Source: Rachicladosporium sp. CCFEE 5018 (taxonomy: Eukaryota; Ascomycota; Dothideomycetes; Cladosporiales; Cladosporiaceae). Taken from it: DNA of 64,000 bases. The stretch's first letter is position 1; every line of letters starts with the position of its first letter. Shown here in pieces: positions 20,900 to 31,275 of this stretch. The translations under genes and the position numbers were made by a program. The stretch is from NCBI GenBank assembly GCA_002077045.2, contig KZ111152.1:526253-590252 (forward strand), given 5' to 3'. The notes under the pieces were generated by a model. That model worked only from the letters and a program-made list of their open reading frames with translations. It did no database searches and had not been told where the DNA came from.

Positions 20900-21619
20900 A
20901 TGCCCAAAGAGCGCGCCCTCAATCCCACAGCCGCCCACCACAAAGCCGAAAAGCAAAAAGCAATCAACAAAAACAAGAAAACAGTCCAATCGCAACGCAA
21001 CGAGAAGCTCTCCAAACGCAACCCCGAACGCCTCCAAAAGCAAATCGATGAGCTCAAAGACCTCGAAGCTAGCGGTACACTCCGAGCAAAAGACAAAGAG
21101 ATCTTAGCATCGCTTGAGCGCGATCTACGAGGCGTGAAGAAAGCTCGAGATGCGCTTGGAGATGCGGCGCCAAAGTTTGCGGAACGGAGGCCTGGGGGCG
21201 TGAGAGAGGAGCAGAGGGAGAGGAGAGAACGCATGGCTCAGCAGCAGGGCCATCTGGGGAAGAGAAGACGAGGGGAGGAGCATGCGGTTGGGTCCGAGAG
21301 TGAGAGTGGTGGGGAGACAGATCCGGAAGTCAGGATGATACCTATGCCGAGGGACACGCCGCCCCCGTTCCCTCGACCACGGCGAGAGGATGTTTCAGTG
21401 GATGAGAATGGACGACGAGTGCCGCATGCGTTGCCTGCGAAGCTTGTGCCCGCTGCGCCAGCACAAACTACGTATAGTTCTGCACCGCAGCTGAGGGACT
21501 TGAAGAAGGAGGCTGTCAGGTTTGTGCCGGCTGCTGTGGCGCAGCAGAAAGCTAGGGTGAAGGGCGTGGGGAGACTGCTCGAGCCAGAGGAGGCAGATAG
21601 GGCGGAGCAAGCGGGATAA
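20900..21619 (+). CDS. WBP11-like splicing factor, ended early by an in-frame TAA
   Basis: The N-terminus (MPKERALNPTAAHHKAEKQK, then RNEKLSKRNPERLQKQIDEL) is the WBP11 N-terminal domain of pre-mRNA splicing factors. The rest is basic and Pro-rich, with a PMPRDTPPPFPRPR stretch suited to WW-domain binding. The protein stops at 239 residues with TAA (21617-21619). The same frame stays open for 73 more codons to 21841 and encodes an Asp/Glu-rich tail containing LDAEARRFEAEM, which looks like the normal end of this family. A one-base nonsense change, sequencing error or readthrough are all possible. No second copy of this region is present in the window for comparison. Confidence 0.75.
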   Translation: MPKERALNPTAAHHKAEKQKAINKNKKTVQSQRNEKLSKRNPERLQKQIDELKDLEASGTLRAKDKEILASLERDLRGVKKARDALGDAAPKFAERRPGGVREEQRERRERMAQQQGHLGKRRRGEEHAVGSESESGGETDPEVRMIPMPRDTPPPFPRPRREDVSVDENGRRVPHALPAKLVPAAPAQTTYSSAPQLRDLKKEAVRFVPAAVAQQKARVKGVGRLLEPEEADRAEQAG

Positions 21620-21841
21620 CTGGGTGGGAGGAAGAAGGCTGTGCAGAAGGACGAGACTGAGATGACAGATCGGGTGCATGGTAGTGGGACGGGCGTTGAT
21701 TCAGCTATAGCAGACATGGACGTACTGGATGCAGAAGCGAGGCGTTTTGAGGCCGAGATGGCTGCCATGAACAGGGACGAGGGAAGCGCTAGTGGACCGA
21801 GGGGTGTCGTGATGGAGGAAGTTGCGGATGAAGGTGATTGA
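21620..21841 (+). other. In-frame continuation of the WBP11-like gene after its TAA
   Basis: The reading frame continues without another stop for 73 codons and ends in TGA. The composition (charged, DMDVLDAEARRFEAEMAAM) fits the C-terminus of WBP11 proteins rather than random 3' UTR. Confidence 0.55.
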
Positions 21842-22335
21842 CACAAATGCTCGTGTGCTCGATCACGCAAATGATGAAAGGAGTGGACCACTCGAAGAAC
21901 TCTCGCCTCCGACACTGATACAGTATGTCGCACCGCAATGACGAATGGCTACTAATGCTCCCCTGGAGAGCTCGTAAAGAAGACATGCTTCGCTCTCGCC
22001 CACAGCATGGCTGCGCATGCACTGTCGCGGCGCTGCACATGTCAGCCTCGTCGCCTACGGAGAATTGCTGAGTGGTCCCCGCTTTCTGCCGCTCGCGCGC
22101 ATATGTACAGCGACTCGCGCCGCAGAAATCATAACGCAATTGCGAATCTGTCCCTGGAACACAGGTCAAGGCTTCTCGAGGCATCATACTCGTACACATG
22201 TCTATAGTCTAACAAGTCTACCCATTGCAAGGCGCGCCGGCCACTACCCTCTAATGCAATCATCACCGACCCGCTAAAGTACACATCTCCATCCCTTGAG
22301 GGTCATCTCGTCCGCCTCTCATTGCGTTGGCCATG
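21842..22335. other. Convergent 3' flanks of the WBP11-like and MscS genes
   Basis: This 494-base stretch contains no supported gene. Confidence 0.5.
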
Positions 22336-24879
22336 CTAAAGCCTCCTCATCTCGATCCCCTCGGTGACACTTCGCCCAAGCGGTCTCATCGCCGCAGCCT
22401 CCCTCTCGTCCCTCCACGCAACGCCACCTCTGTTCCCAAGTCTGGTCCCCGAGTTCGCCGTACTAGGTGGCACCTCGGGAATGTCGGCCATCCCACTCTC
22501 CATCAACTCAGCTTCGTCGCCTGTGCCTGGTCGCCACCTCTGGAATCGATTTCTATGGCTTGGACCACGAGAGCTATGGCTGTTGTCTGTAGCCCGTCTC
22601 AGCAGGCCTCCAGTTTCCTGTCGAGCAAGACTACTGGAGTGTCCAGCGTCGCCGCTGTTGCGAGACGCACTTTCAGAGCTAAGACGACGATCGGCTGCGC
22701 TTCGGCGCGAAAGCATTTCGGCTATGTTAGCAGGCAAGCGGTCACGCTCGCGATCCTCGTACACATCTCCACCTTCGTTCGAGGACGTGTTGGCGGATGC
22801 ACCAAGCGAGAAGTCAACGCGTCTATTCGTCGCCGAAAGAGACTCGCGACGATTGCGATTATGCGACGGGTCTCGCAAGATAGAACCACCACGGATGCGT
22901 TGCGAAGCTGAGGAGAAAGGAGCCGAGCCAGTCCGAGAGTCGTGACCGTCGAGCGTGGCGCCAATCGGCGCATCTCGACCGCTCTCCGCGGCATGCAACT
23001 CGTCGGGTTGGTAGCCATCGGGTATGTCTGGCTGACCGCCGACGCCCATGCCGGGTACATGAGCGTATGGCACCGGCTGATAGTACATCGGGAAGGATTG
23101 CTTCAGTCCTGGTTGACGCATAAGTGGGCCTTCAATGCCGAGTTCTTGCATGATAACCATCATTTTGCAGATGAATTTATTTCGGCGCGCGAGACGGAGT
23201 CCCTCATTCTGCCACGAGCTTTTGTAGAAAAAAATCACATTAAGAGTCAGACTGTAAACCTCGGTGAGCTCACGAAGCTCCGTGAGGATGTTCGGTTGAT
23301 ATTCGCGGTTCTCCTCCCTGACGAAGTCCAGTAGGCGCTCGCGAAGTCGTGTCATCTGTTCTATTGTAGTTCCCCATTTGATAACAGTGGGAAGCGCTTC
23401 AGCAAGACCACCGGAGCGGCGATGGTTGAGGATGAACAGAGTGTTGAGGTAGGAGTTTGGCGCTTGTACCACCTGACCTTCCATTTTCTTGAACGTCGTG
23501 TAAAGCAAGGAGATCTCCTTGACAAAGTAGTCATCCCCCTTAAGGGCCGCACCAGTGTTACCGTAGATCTGTACTCGGTCTCCGACGTCGAAAGGGTGCT
23601 TGACAAACACGAAGATTATCGATTGCAAGAACTCTTGGGCCGTTGCACTAAACAACCAACTGAGCGCCAGCACCGCGCTGCCGGCGCTAGTAAGGCCTGC
23701 AGCAGCGGACGTCGAGATCAGCGAGATCAGCACCAGGATCGTAATCACTACGACGATGAACATGAAGACGTCGTCTAGCTTGGCTACCACAGAGTCCAGA
23801 TCTTTCAGCGAGGCCGTAATGCTTTTACGCTCACGCCCGATCTCAACACAAACGGCTTCCAGCTCCTCCATTGAGATGTCGCCGTTCAGGTCCTTGTCGA
23901 ACATGCTGAATGCAGCAGCAGCTTCTTCTTGGTCTTCAAAGGCACTATGGAGGTTCGGAGCCTCGACCCTTTCAGTAAGTTCGTTTGCAAAAGTGCGGTA
24001 AAGTCTCCGGGCGAGTACCTGGGCGCCAGTAGTAGTGGACAGCAGTGCGATAGTCACCTGACTAGGGTGTGTACTTTTCGTCACCTGTTTACCAGTGAAG
24101 TCACCCGCCATCTTGCCAGCCACATCGCCGAACTTGGTCATGAACTGCTTCGTCTGCTTGGCTGCACCATCGACGAATGCGCCTGGGGTGAGCGCGCCGG
24201 AGACCACCCCACTGCCTTGCTCTTCAAATTCGGAATCGTCCATTTCGATGCGATCCTTGGAGTACGCATATAGCTTCGTCAATGAACCAATCTGAAACCG
24301 ATTGATCTCGATGCGCCACTGATACGTCTTCTTATGAAAGCTCATAGCGATCAGCTGAATGATGATCTTCTCGAAGAAGTTGAGCATCGCAAGCACCAGG
24401 AACGATATCAGGACCTTGTTCATAACGCCCATCCAGTACGGTGTTCCAGCTGTGGGAAATCGCTGTCGATTCGTCATTAGAGGGAGGAATGAGACTTCGA
24501 TCGATATCCACCAAAAGCAGATGGTGGCTGGAAGCTCCAACTGCTTGCCCATATCTCGCCACTTCTTGTTGTTGTTCGTGAACAAGCCAGAGACCAATCC
24601 TATCGGCCAGGGAAGACATTTTGCTATGATGCGACTTAGCCAGAGTGTAAGCCATACGATCTCCCACCAGACCATGAACCAGCCGAGATACACTCCACCC
24701 ACAGTAACGTCTGGGAACGCCAAGAATCCGACCAGACAAGGCGCAAGCAGAATGAGCGTGAGCGGTGTAATGTAAGTGAAGTATCGCACAAGCCAGTTCG
24801 ACCCATGCACTTTCTTCACAAATCTGCTGAACTTGGAGGCCGGGTCTTCAGGCGGCTTGTATATGGTTGTCTTCTCGTG
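22336..24879 (-). CDS. MscS-family mechanosensitive channel with EF-hand, 3' part (contig A)
   Basis: This is a fungal Msy1/Msy2-type channel of ER or other internal membranes that releases ions on hypo-osmotic swelling and is tuned by calcium. From its N-terminal side, this part encodes transmembrane segments, then an EF-hand (FDKDLNGDISMEELEAV), the pore helices (VFMFIVVVITILVLISLIS and the AAGLTSAGSAVLALSWLF helix), the MscS beta domain (PFDVGDRVQIYGNTGAALKG) and a long disordered Arg/Ser-rich tail. The frame enters the 100-N gap at 24880. The missing 5' end is at 43668-44683, which overlaps this part by 488 bases. Joined across that overlap, the gene spans 1,023 residues without a frame break. 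Confidence 0.92.
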   Translation of the reverse strand, partial: HEKTTIYKPPEDPASKFSRFVKKVHGSNWLVRYFTYITPLTLILLAPCLVGFLAFPDVTVGGVYLGWFMVWWEIVWLTLWLSRIIAKCLPWPIGLVSGLFTNNNKKWRDMGKQLELPATICFWWISIEVSFLPLMTNRQRFPTAGTPYWMGVMNKVLISFLVLAMLNFFEKIIIQLIAMSFHKKTYQWRIEINRFQIGSLTKLYAYSKDRIEMDDSEFEEQGSGVVSGALTPGAFVDGAAKQTKQFMTKFGDVAGKMAGDFTGKQVTKSTHPSQVTIALLSTTTGAQVLARRLYRTFANELTERVEAPNLHSAFEDQEEAAAAFSMFDKDLNGDISMEELEAVCVEIGRERKSITASLKDLDSVVAKLDDVFMFIVVVITILVLISLISTSAAAGLTSAGSAVLALSWLFSATAQEFLQSIIFVFVKHPFDVGDRVQIYGNTGAALKGDDYFVKEISLLYTTFKKMEGQVVQAPNSYLNTLFILNHRRSGGLAEALPTVIKWGTTIEQMTRLRERLLDFVREENREYQPNILTELRELTEVYSLTLNVIFFYKSSWQNEGLRLARRNKFICKMMVIMQELGIEGPLMRQPGLKQSFPMYYQPVPYAHVPGMGVGGQPDIPDGYQPDELHAAESGRDAPIGATLDGHDSRTGSAPFSSASQRIRGGSILRDPSHNRNRRESLSATNRRVDFSLGASANTSSNEGGDVYEDRERDRLPANIAEMLSRRSAADRRLSSESASRNSGDAGHSSSLARQETGGLLRRATDNSHSSRGPSHRNRFQRWRPGTGDEAELMESGMADIPEVPPSTANSGTRLGNRGGVAWRDEREAAAMRPLGRSVTEGIEMRRL
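24392..24879. repeat. 488-base duplicate of 43668-44155 (contig-end overlap)
   Basis: I see no mismatch between these bases and 43668-44155. One ends at the first N gap and the other begins at the second. This is what two overlapping contigs of one locus look like when unjoined. Confidence 0.9.
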
Positions 24880-24979
24880 NNNNNNNNNNNNNNNNNNNNN
24901 NNNNNNNNNNNNNNNNNNNNNNNNNNNNNNNNNNNNNNNNNNNNNNNNNNNNNNNNNNNNNNNNNNNNNNNNNNNNNNN
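24880..24979. other. Assembly gap, exactly 100 N
   Basis: A run of 100 N is the usual placeholder for a gap of unknown size. On the left is mid-MscS sequence and on the right is mid-GET3 sequence, so it joins two unrelated gene interiors. Confidence 0.97.
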
Positions 24980-25379
24980 TCATCGCCTCGTCTACACCCG
25001 GAATGCTGAATGCCATGTCCTGGAACATGTTCCCCACTCCGCCCAGACCCTGCATCGCCTCTTGCGCGTCCTCGCCGCCAGCGGATATCAAGTCCTGAAT
25101 ACTGCCGTTCGGGTCGATCTCCATGGCTGCCAGACCGGGCACGCCAGGCACCTCTTTGGCATCTTTGCCGAACTTCACGCCAAAGGCGTCGGACAGGTTG
25201 TGTGCTGGATCTGTTGAGATGAGGAGCACAGATTTGCGGACTTTGGACATCTGCACTGCGAGTGAGCAGGATGTTGTCGTTTTGCCCACGCCGCCTTTGC
25301 CGCCAACAAAGATCCATTTCAGTGACTTTTGGTCCAGAACGGACTGCAGGGAGGGGTCCATCTCGGAGTCGTCTACCAT
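24980..25379 (-). CDS. GET3: GET3 ATPase, 5' part (copy B, truncated by gap)
   Basis: Encodes the same 133 residues as 1-400, with no difference seen. It contains the P-loop [10 protein letters not shown] and Asp57. The 3' end runs into the 100-N gap, and neither copy's remainder is present in the window. Confidence 0.93.
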
Positions 25380-25743
25380 GGTGGGCGGTATGTGTGTGGT
25401 TTTGTGTGTTGGTAGGTTTTCGAGGGATGAAGGGAAGGGTCTGTGAAGAGGGCACAACTTGGAAGTGTGTGGAAGTGATTGGTTTATCAACTGACCATTC
25501 GTTTCAGTCAACAGGACTGTTTGTACATGAGGCTGCTACGTCATGTGGGGCGCAGAAACGTGGCGTTTCCTTCCAAGTGGCGGGGTCAACTCATACCTGC
25601 CCAGTGATGGCCGTGGTGCTTGTGTCTCATCATGAACCCTTAGGATTCCTCCGCCTCCAGCGAGAGAAGCAGTAGTGTGTGATCGAGGACCCGGGACCTC
25701 AGTCAGCATATGGCTGTTCCAAGATCCCATGCCTGAAGTCCTC
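25380..25743. other. Intergenic, GET3 to RAD1 (copy B)
   Basis: Identical to 401-764; no gene seen. Confidence 0.6.
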
Positions 25744-28581
25744 CTAGTCCTCCGGCGCGCCCTCATCCCACACACTCCGATCAAAGAAGAACCGGATCTG
25801 CCTCGCAGCCTCCTTGCCAATCATATCCGCCAGCATCTCCTCATCAGCATCAGCGACAGCTCTCACATTCTCCATTTCAATGACCAGCCTCGCCAGCCCC
25901 TTCCCTGTAACACCAGGCACAGCTCGCAGCATATCCTGCGGCGTCTGGTTGAAAGTTTTGGTCTCTGCGTCTTCGCCGTCTTGTAGACCAATCTGCACGG
26001 CTTTGATGGGATCGGGCTCTTCTTGTTGCTTTTTGAGCTCTTCGAAAATCTCGGCTGTTTGGTAAGGGGAGCTGGACCAGATTATGCGCAGACGGGGAAA
26101 AGCGAGCGTGAGGAGCACGAGCTTACTTTGCAGATCTGAGCCTACGAGCCCTGCGGTGCCGAGACTGGAGCTCAGATCTGCGAACGGCTCGAGGGTGAAT
26201 GCCTTCTGCTGATCGAACTCGATCAGCAACATAGGGTTCTTGTAGTGCTGAAACATGGTCTCGGCTTGGTTGTACAGTCGTCCGTCTTGGAAGGAACTGA
26301 TCAAATCTTTGATGCTTTTGCGTTCGACGCAGATGTTTGGCGTGAGAACATAGTCGCCTACTGTCAGCATGCAGGGTATGACGACCATGTTGCGGCCGTG
26401 TAGCAGACTGGGTAAGCTGCTTCGGAACTCCCGCACATCGACCACTACACGTGGTGGCTCAGCAGTAGCTGCAAGCCGACCGCCACCTGCTATGCGAGTG
26501 TTGACTGTTCGCAGGAAGCTCTCCTGGGGATCCAGGTTCGCACCGTCGTGCGTGAACGTCAGCGCCATATTGCCTCGCTCCCGGATGAGCTTCGCGAACG
26601 CATCCTTTTCTCTCCGCACAGCAGACAGATACCTTTGCTCCTCCACACTTCCTCCATAGTACATGAAGTACACTCGCACCTGTCGATTGCTGTGACTGCT
26701 GCGGTACACTTCTATGCGCCGGATGAACGCGGCGTCGGGTTCGTACATTATTACATATCGAGGCTTGACTTCTTCAAGCAAATGATCATCCATGTCTCCA
26801 TCGTAAGGATGCACTACCATTACATCTTTCATGTCGTAAAGTTCGTAAAAGTCATCATTGTCGTCAAGTGGATCGGCCCCAACGTCGAGCTTCGAAGTGG
26901 CATTGTCCTCAAACTCGTCGGGTACAAGTTCCTGCATGAGGCTCTGTATATGGGCATCCTTGTCGCCAGCGATGTGAATGCTTCCGTTTGGAGCTCTGCT
27001 CGGGGCAGCATTAGATGAGCCACCACCACGTATTCTCCTGCGTTTGTTGGCAGGTCCGCCACGTCCTCGGCCTGACTGGCCATTGGCGCGGGTGCTGTCA
27101 CCATTGATTGCTTTTTGATTCTCGGCGAAGAGGTTGCTGCTCACTCGGGCAAAGTCCCGCTTCCACTGCAAGTAGCCTCGCAGCTTGCGGCGCATCATTA
27201 GCTTTGCGGACGTCTCTCGCTCCATCAAGCCCTCGTCACCATTCTTCTCCCGCTCGTCTGCATCAGCGTGCATAGTCTGCAAATACTCTCGCACTTGTTT
27301 GCAGGTTGCCTGATCTCCGCACATGATCAAGATGCCGCCATTCGAACCATCTTGTGCTTGCGGATTGAAGTAGCTGTCGCGCTCGATCTCCTCAAGGATC
27401 TCTGCGAGTAAATTCCACTTCGGCATCTCCTCCAGCACTGCATTGAGCCCCTCGCTCTGTGCGGCGCCGGCACCCTCATTGAGCTTGCCGGTGTACACCC
27501 TCCGCTTCGCCGAGTCGAACATCGTGTGTGCTGCATCAAGGAAGAGCCAAGGCGACTGACTCTGCCTCGAAGCAGCACTCGGCGGCGACGAAGCCGCAAG
27601 CACAGTGTCAAGAAACTTGTTGAAACTCACCGCATCCAGCGTAAGCACAGAATGCAAGATCGTCCTTAACATTGACAGATCCCTCACGATCTGCCTCGTT
27701 CGATACGTAGTCCGATGCCATACAGGATCCAGCTGCCTCCGTATAATCGTGTCAAAGTTCCTATGCAGCGCGCTGTCGAGATTCCAGTCCTCCATCTCAA
27801 GTCCGGTATTAGCCTTCTTCAACTCCATGATAGAAACCTCCACGCACTCCATGACAGCATTCTGAATATCCCTCATAGCATCCGTCATGGGCACCTCTAG
27901 CTCGATCACCTCCGCCTTGCGCTTCCCCTCCAGCGACTTCGCTACCGCGACATGGAATCGCGGATACAGCACCGGCTTCCTCAGAAACAGATTTCTCAAT
28001 ATCCCAGTCAAAGGCTGGTACCCACTCGTGAACGGCTCCGGCTGATCACTAAAAGCTTTCATGAAACCCTTCTTATTCCTCTGCCGATAGATCCGCACAA
28101 TAAAAGCCTCCAAACTCGTCGCCGAAATCCTCTCAGCATGCAAACACACAATGCCCGTCACAGTCTCCGGATTCAACAGCCCCGACAGGAAATCCACAAT
28201 CAGAATCCGGCTTGTAATACTAAAGATTCCCCCTCCAGTATACATCTTCTCCCGCGTCCCCACACTCATCAGATCCGTATTCACCAGCTGCAGCCCTCTG
28301 CACTTCACCGACCCGCTCATAGTGGCGTGCTCGGCCAGCGCCTCGCCGAGCCACATGTTCTCGCGGTCCTCGGCGCCGACGAGTAGGATGAGGTTTGAGC
28401 CGGCTGCATCGTAGCTGTGGAGGAGGTTCGCGACGAGGCGGGGGAGGCCGAGACCGCGGGCCAGGATGAGGAGGGCATCTTCGGCGCGGAGCTCGTGGAA
28501 GATTTCTTGCTGGAAGTCTAAGGGGAGGGAGAGGCGGACGGGAGGGTCGGAGGAGGTGGAGGTGCCATTGGGGTCGGGCAT
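25744..28581 (-). CDS. RAD1: DNA repair endonuclease RAD1/XPF (copy B)
   Basis: The second copy of the RAD1/XPF gene, 945 residues, with the same domain order: degenerate helicase-like region, ERCC4 nuclease with VERKSIKDL, and C-terminal helix-hairpin-helix motifs. Compared with copy A it has one more residue just after the start (TSTSSD against TFPSD), plus replacements such as Pro to Arg in MMRRKLRG, Ile to Val in ELVPDEFED and Arg to His in VVHPYDG. None touches the nuclease signature. The ratio of silent to replacement changes argues that both copies have been under purifying selection since they separated. Confidence 0.95.
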   Translation of the reverse strand: MPDPNGTSTSSDPPVRLSLPLDFQQEIFHELRAEDALLILARGLGLPRLVANLLHSYDAAGSNLILLVGAEDRENMWLGEALAEHATMSGSVKCRGLQLVNTDLMSVGTREKMYTGGGIFSITSRILIVDFLSGLLNPETVTGIVCLHAERISATSLEAFIVRIYRQRNKKGFMKAFSDQPEPFTSGYQPLTGILRNLFLRKPVLYPRFHVAVAKSLEGKRKAEVIELEVPMTDAMRDIQNAVMECVEVSIMELKKANTGLEMEDWNLDSALHRNFDTIIRRQLDPVWHRTTYRTRQIVRDLSMLRTILHSVLTLDAVSFNKFLDTVLAASSPPSAASRQSQSPWLFLDAAHTMFDSAKRRVYTGKLNEGAGAAQSEGLNAVLEEMPKWNLLAEILEEIERDSYFNPQAQDGSNGGILIMCGDQATCKQVREYLQTMHADADEREKNGDEGLMERETSAKLMMRRKLRGYLQWKRDFARVSSNLFAENQKAINGDSTRANGQSGRGRGGPANKRRRIRGGGSSNAAPSRAPNGSIHIAGDKDAHIQSLMQELVPDEFEDNATSKLDVGADPLDDNDDFYELYDMKDVMVVHPYDGDMDDHLLEEVKPRYVIMYEPDAAFIRRIEVYRSSHSNRQVRVYFMYYGGSVEEQRYLSAVRREKDAFAKLIRERGNMALTFTHDGANLDPQESFLRTVNTRIAGGGRLAATAEPPRVVVDVREFRSSLPSLLHGRNMVVIPCMLTVGDYVLTPNICVERKSIKDLISSFQDGRLYNQAETMFQHYKNPMLLIEFDQQKAFTLEPFADLSSSLGTAGLVGSDLQSKLVLLTLAFPRLRIIWSSSPYQTAEIFEELKKQQEEPDPIKAVQIGLQDGEDAETKTFNQTPQDMLRAVPGVTGKGLARLVIEMENVRAVADADEEMLADMIGKEAARQIRFFFDRSVWDEGAPED

Positions 28582-28761
28582 TAGGAGGGCATGGGAGATG
28601 TGTGGAACGAATGTGGAGGTGTATGTAGAAACGCAGGGATGTGGAGCTTCGAGACGTTAGAGGTGCGAGATGAGCGCGCTGTCACATGCAACAGGAGGGC
28701 CGGACACTTGAACATGACAAGAAATAAAATCTGTACAGGGCTTCGTGAAGCGTTGATTTAG

Positions 28762-30887
28762 CTACTTCATGAGCTTGTCGACTGCCCATCCGACGTTCAA
28801 GCCTCTCAGGTCACCATAATGCTGCCCTACACCCAGAAACACCACGGGTATTCCAGTCGCATGCACCATGCTGACCAGCGTGCCCACCATATCACCCACA
28901 GTATCGCACTTCGATATGATGAACCCATCCATGCCCACGTCGTTATTCCGAAGTTGTCCCTACACCAGCTGTCAGCATCAATCTCGACTCTCAACGTACA
29001 CACAAGTCTCACCTTCGTATCCACAAACTCCTTCGCAAAATTCCTCGCCTGCGCCACCGAATCCGTACCAACCAACGCCTCCCCAACCATAAAGATCTTA
29101 TCCGGATTCGCCAACTGACCGAACTTCGTCAACGAGCTCATGAGCCTGGTATCGTTATGCCTCCGTCCCGCAGTATCGATCAATACAACATCATACAACA
29201 TCTCACCCTTGCCAGAATTGGTAGCGAAAGCCACAGCGTCTCGAGCAACAGTCGCGGCGTCCTTGCCATAGCCCTTTTCGAAGAGCTCGACGGAGCCGAC
29301 GCGCTCGCGGCGGCTGAGCTCGGTGAGATTGCGCACGTGGACGCGGAGCTGCTCCACGGCGCCGGAGCGGAAGGTGTCGCCTGCTACGACTAGGACGCGG
29401 AGTTGGTTTTGCAGGAGGAAGTAGGCGATTTTGCTGAGGTTCGTGGATTTGCCTACGCCGTTCACGCCGACTATGCTGATCACGTAAGGTCGTGCATCTG
29501 GCTTTTCAATCGTGCGAGTGATGTTTCGAAGCAGGTCTAGCGAGGATGTGGGTGTGAGGATTCTGGTCAAGGCTTTGGCCATGGAGTCCCGGATTGTGGC
29601 GTCGATGGAGGTAAAGGAGCCGGTTTTCTGGTTTAGCAGGTCGGTCTCGACGCTCGAGCAGAGTCTGATTGCAGCTTCACGAGCGACGTTCTTCTCGATT
29701 AGGTGGGTCTCCATCATTTGGAGAGGTTGTCGCAGGTCGTCTTTTGTTAGTGTCTTGCCGCCTATCACATTTCGGAACAGGCCAGAGAGTTTGCTTGTGG
29801 TCGTTCCAAGCAGCCCGCTTGGTCCGTCTGATATGGTGTCTCCTCTCGAAGTCTGCTTCTGCTGCTTCGACGATGCTATGATGGCTTTCACTTCGTCATC
29901 CAAGTCCTTGAGCAGGAACTGCCCTTTGCCTGTCCGAGAACCCATATCTCCAGCATTGACGGCCTCCACCTCCACCTCCCTCTCCTCACCATCGTTGTCT
30001 GCTGTGGCCGCGCTGTAGTCCAAAACCGCATCATCGTCGCCCTCAGTTGCAAACCCATCGGCGTCCCATCTCCGCTTCGCCTTCGCCCCACCTTCCCTAG
30101 TTCTCTTGATCGCTTCATCCCCAGATGATGCCACCGATGCAGGACTCGTGACCTGACCCTTCCGACTCCTCCTGGACAACTTTCCTGGACCACCCTTCGC
30201 AGTCACCAAATGCCCCGAACTCTTGCTCATAGGCGTTCCCGGCCTCGAAGCCTCCGGCGTAGGCATAGGCGTGACATCCGCACTCGTCCCCGTACTCTCC
30301 AGTACCTCCCTCTTCCCAAGCCCACTCACACTCCTCCCACCCAGCCCAGGTAGCCCAGGTGGCTCCTCCTCCACACCTTCCCCAACACTCGCCGAACTAC
30401 TAGGCGGCGTCAACTCCCCCTCACCCTCCTCACTGCCACCCTCGCTTGACAGTCCCGCGCCATCTCTTCTCGTAGTCCCAGTATCGCACCTCTCAACCAG
30501 CGCGTGGAACGTGGGCCCAAACTCCCTACAATCCACGCCCGTGCCCCCCTCCTTCTTCACCTTGTCTCCATACCGCCCCACAAACACTCCCTTCACAAGC
30601 TGTAATAATTCCTCAACCCAGCTTAAGCCCAGCAGACTTTGATACACCGCGACGAATATCAGTCCCACATCTCGCGCGGAGGTCCAGCGGAGAGTGTACT
30701 TTTCCTTCTTGAAGGGTGGGTTTGGCGCGGTGGAGGAGGCTGTGGAAGAGGGTGCAGGTCGGTGCTGCTCGATGAAGACGTCGTTTATAAGGCTATTGAG
30801 GATATGTGGGGAAAGTTTAGGCGAGGTGTAGGAGCGATCGAAGAGGACGATGCCGGAGGTTGTGAGGATGGTGAAGGCGTCTAGCAT
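28762..30887 (-). CDS. SRP101: Signal recognition particle receptor subunit alpha (copy B)
   Basis: Exons are 30887-29013 and 28959-28762, with a 53-bp intron (donor GTGAGA, acceptor TAG) in the same place as copy A. It encodes 690 residues with the SRX domain, variable linker and NG GTPase domain. The linker carries most replacements, for example in the Ala/Ser/Pro stretch after EQHRP, while the GTPase motifs are unchanged. Upstream of the start the frame is open for more than 100 codons in this copy only, so the ATG at 30887, shared by both copies and by the family, is preferred. Confidence 0.94.
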
Positions 30888-31275
30888 GGTCGCGGAGACA
30901 TGTGTCAGAGGGAAGGAGATTCGGCGGCCGGTGTCATATGCAAAAAGAAGTATTGTGGAAGATGCTAACGCTACATCGAACCAGACGTGGTGGGGTTTCG
31001 AAGATGGAATTTGGGGCTGCGGACATGTGGTACGCCACGTGGAGGGGATTGTCAGCAACGTGCGCCTTAAGACATGTGTGTAACGTAAAGCGAGGGAGAG
31101 GATAGAGATAGTCTTCATGACATGATAGCGTGAAGACGGTGAAATGTTCAAATGTCGTACAAAACTACAGTGAAGCTGTCCAGCTCTCACACAAGCCGCA
31201 ATTCGCCTATGCATTGCCAGTATCCGTGGTATCACAATGCAACAAGCATAGCACGCACGCGAGGTGCGCGCAGGC
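30888..31275. other. Intergenic, SRP101 to cyclin (copy B)
   Basis: Matches 5910-6299 with substitutions and small indels; no gene seen. Confidence 0.5.

Noticed and set aside
21540..21660. An intron that would remove the TAA in the WBP11-like gene
   Set aside because: The candidate GT-AG pairs examined are not frame-preserving and would delete the conserved GRLLEPEEADR segment.
30888..31235. Long N-terminal extension of SRP101 in copy B
   Set aside because: Copy A has stops in the matching region, and SRP receptor alpha proteins begin directly with the SRX domain at MLDAFTIL.
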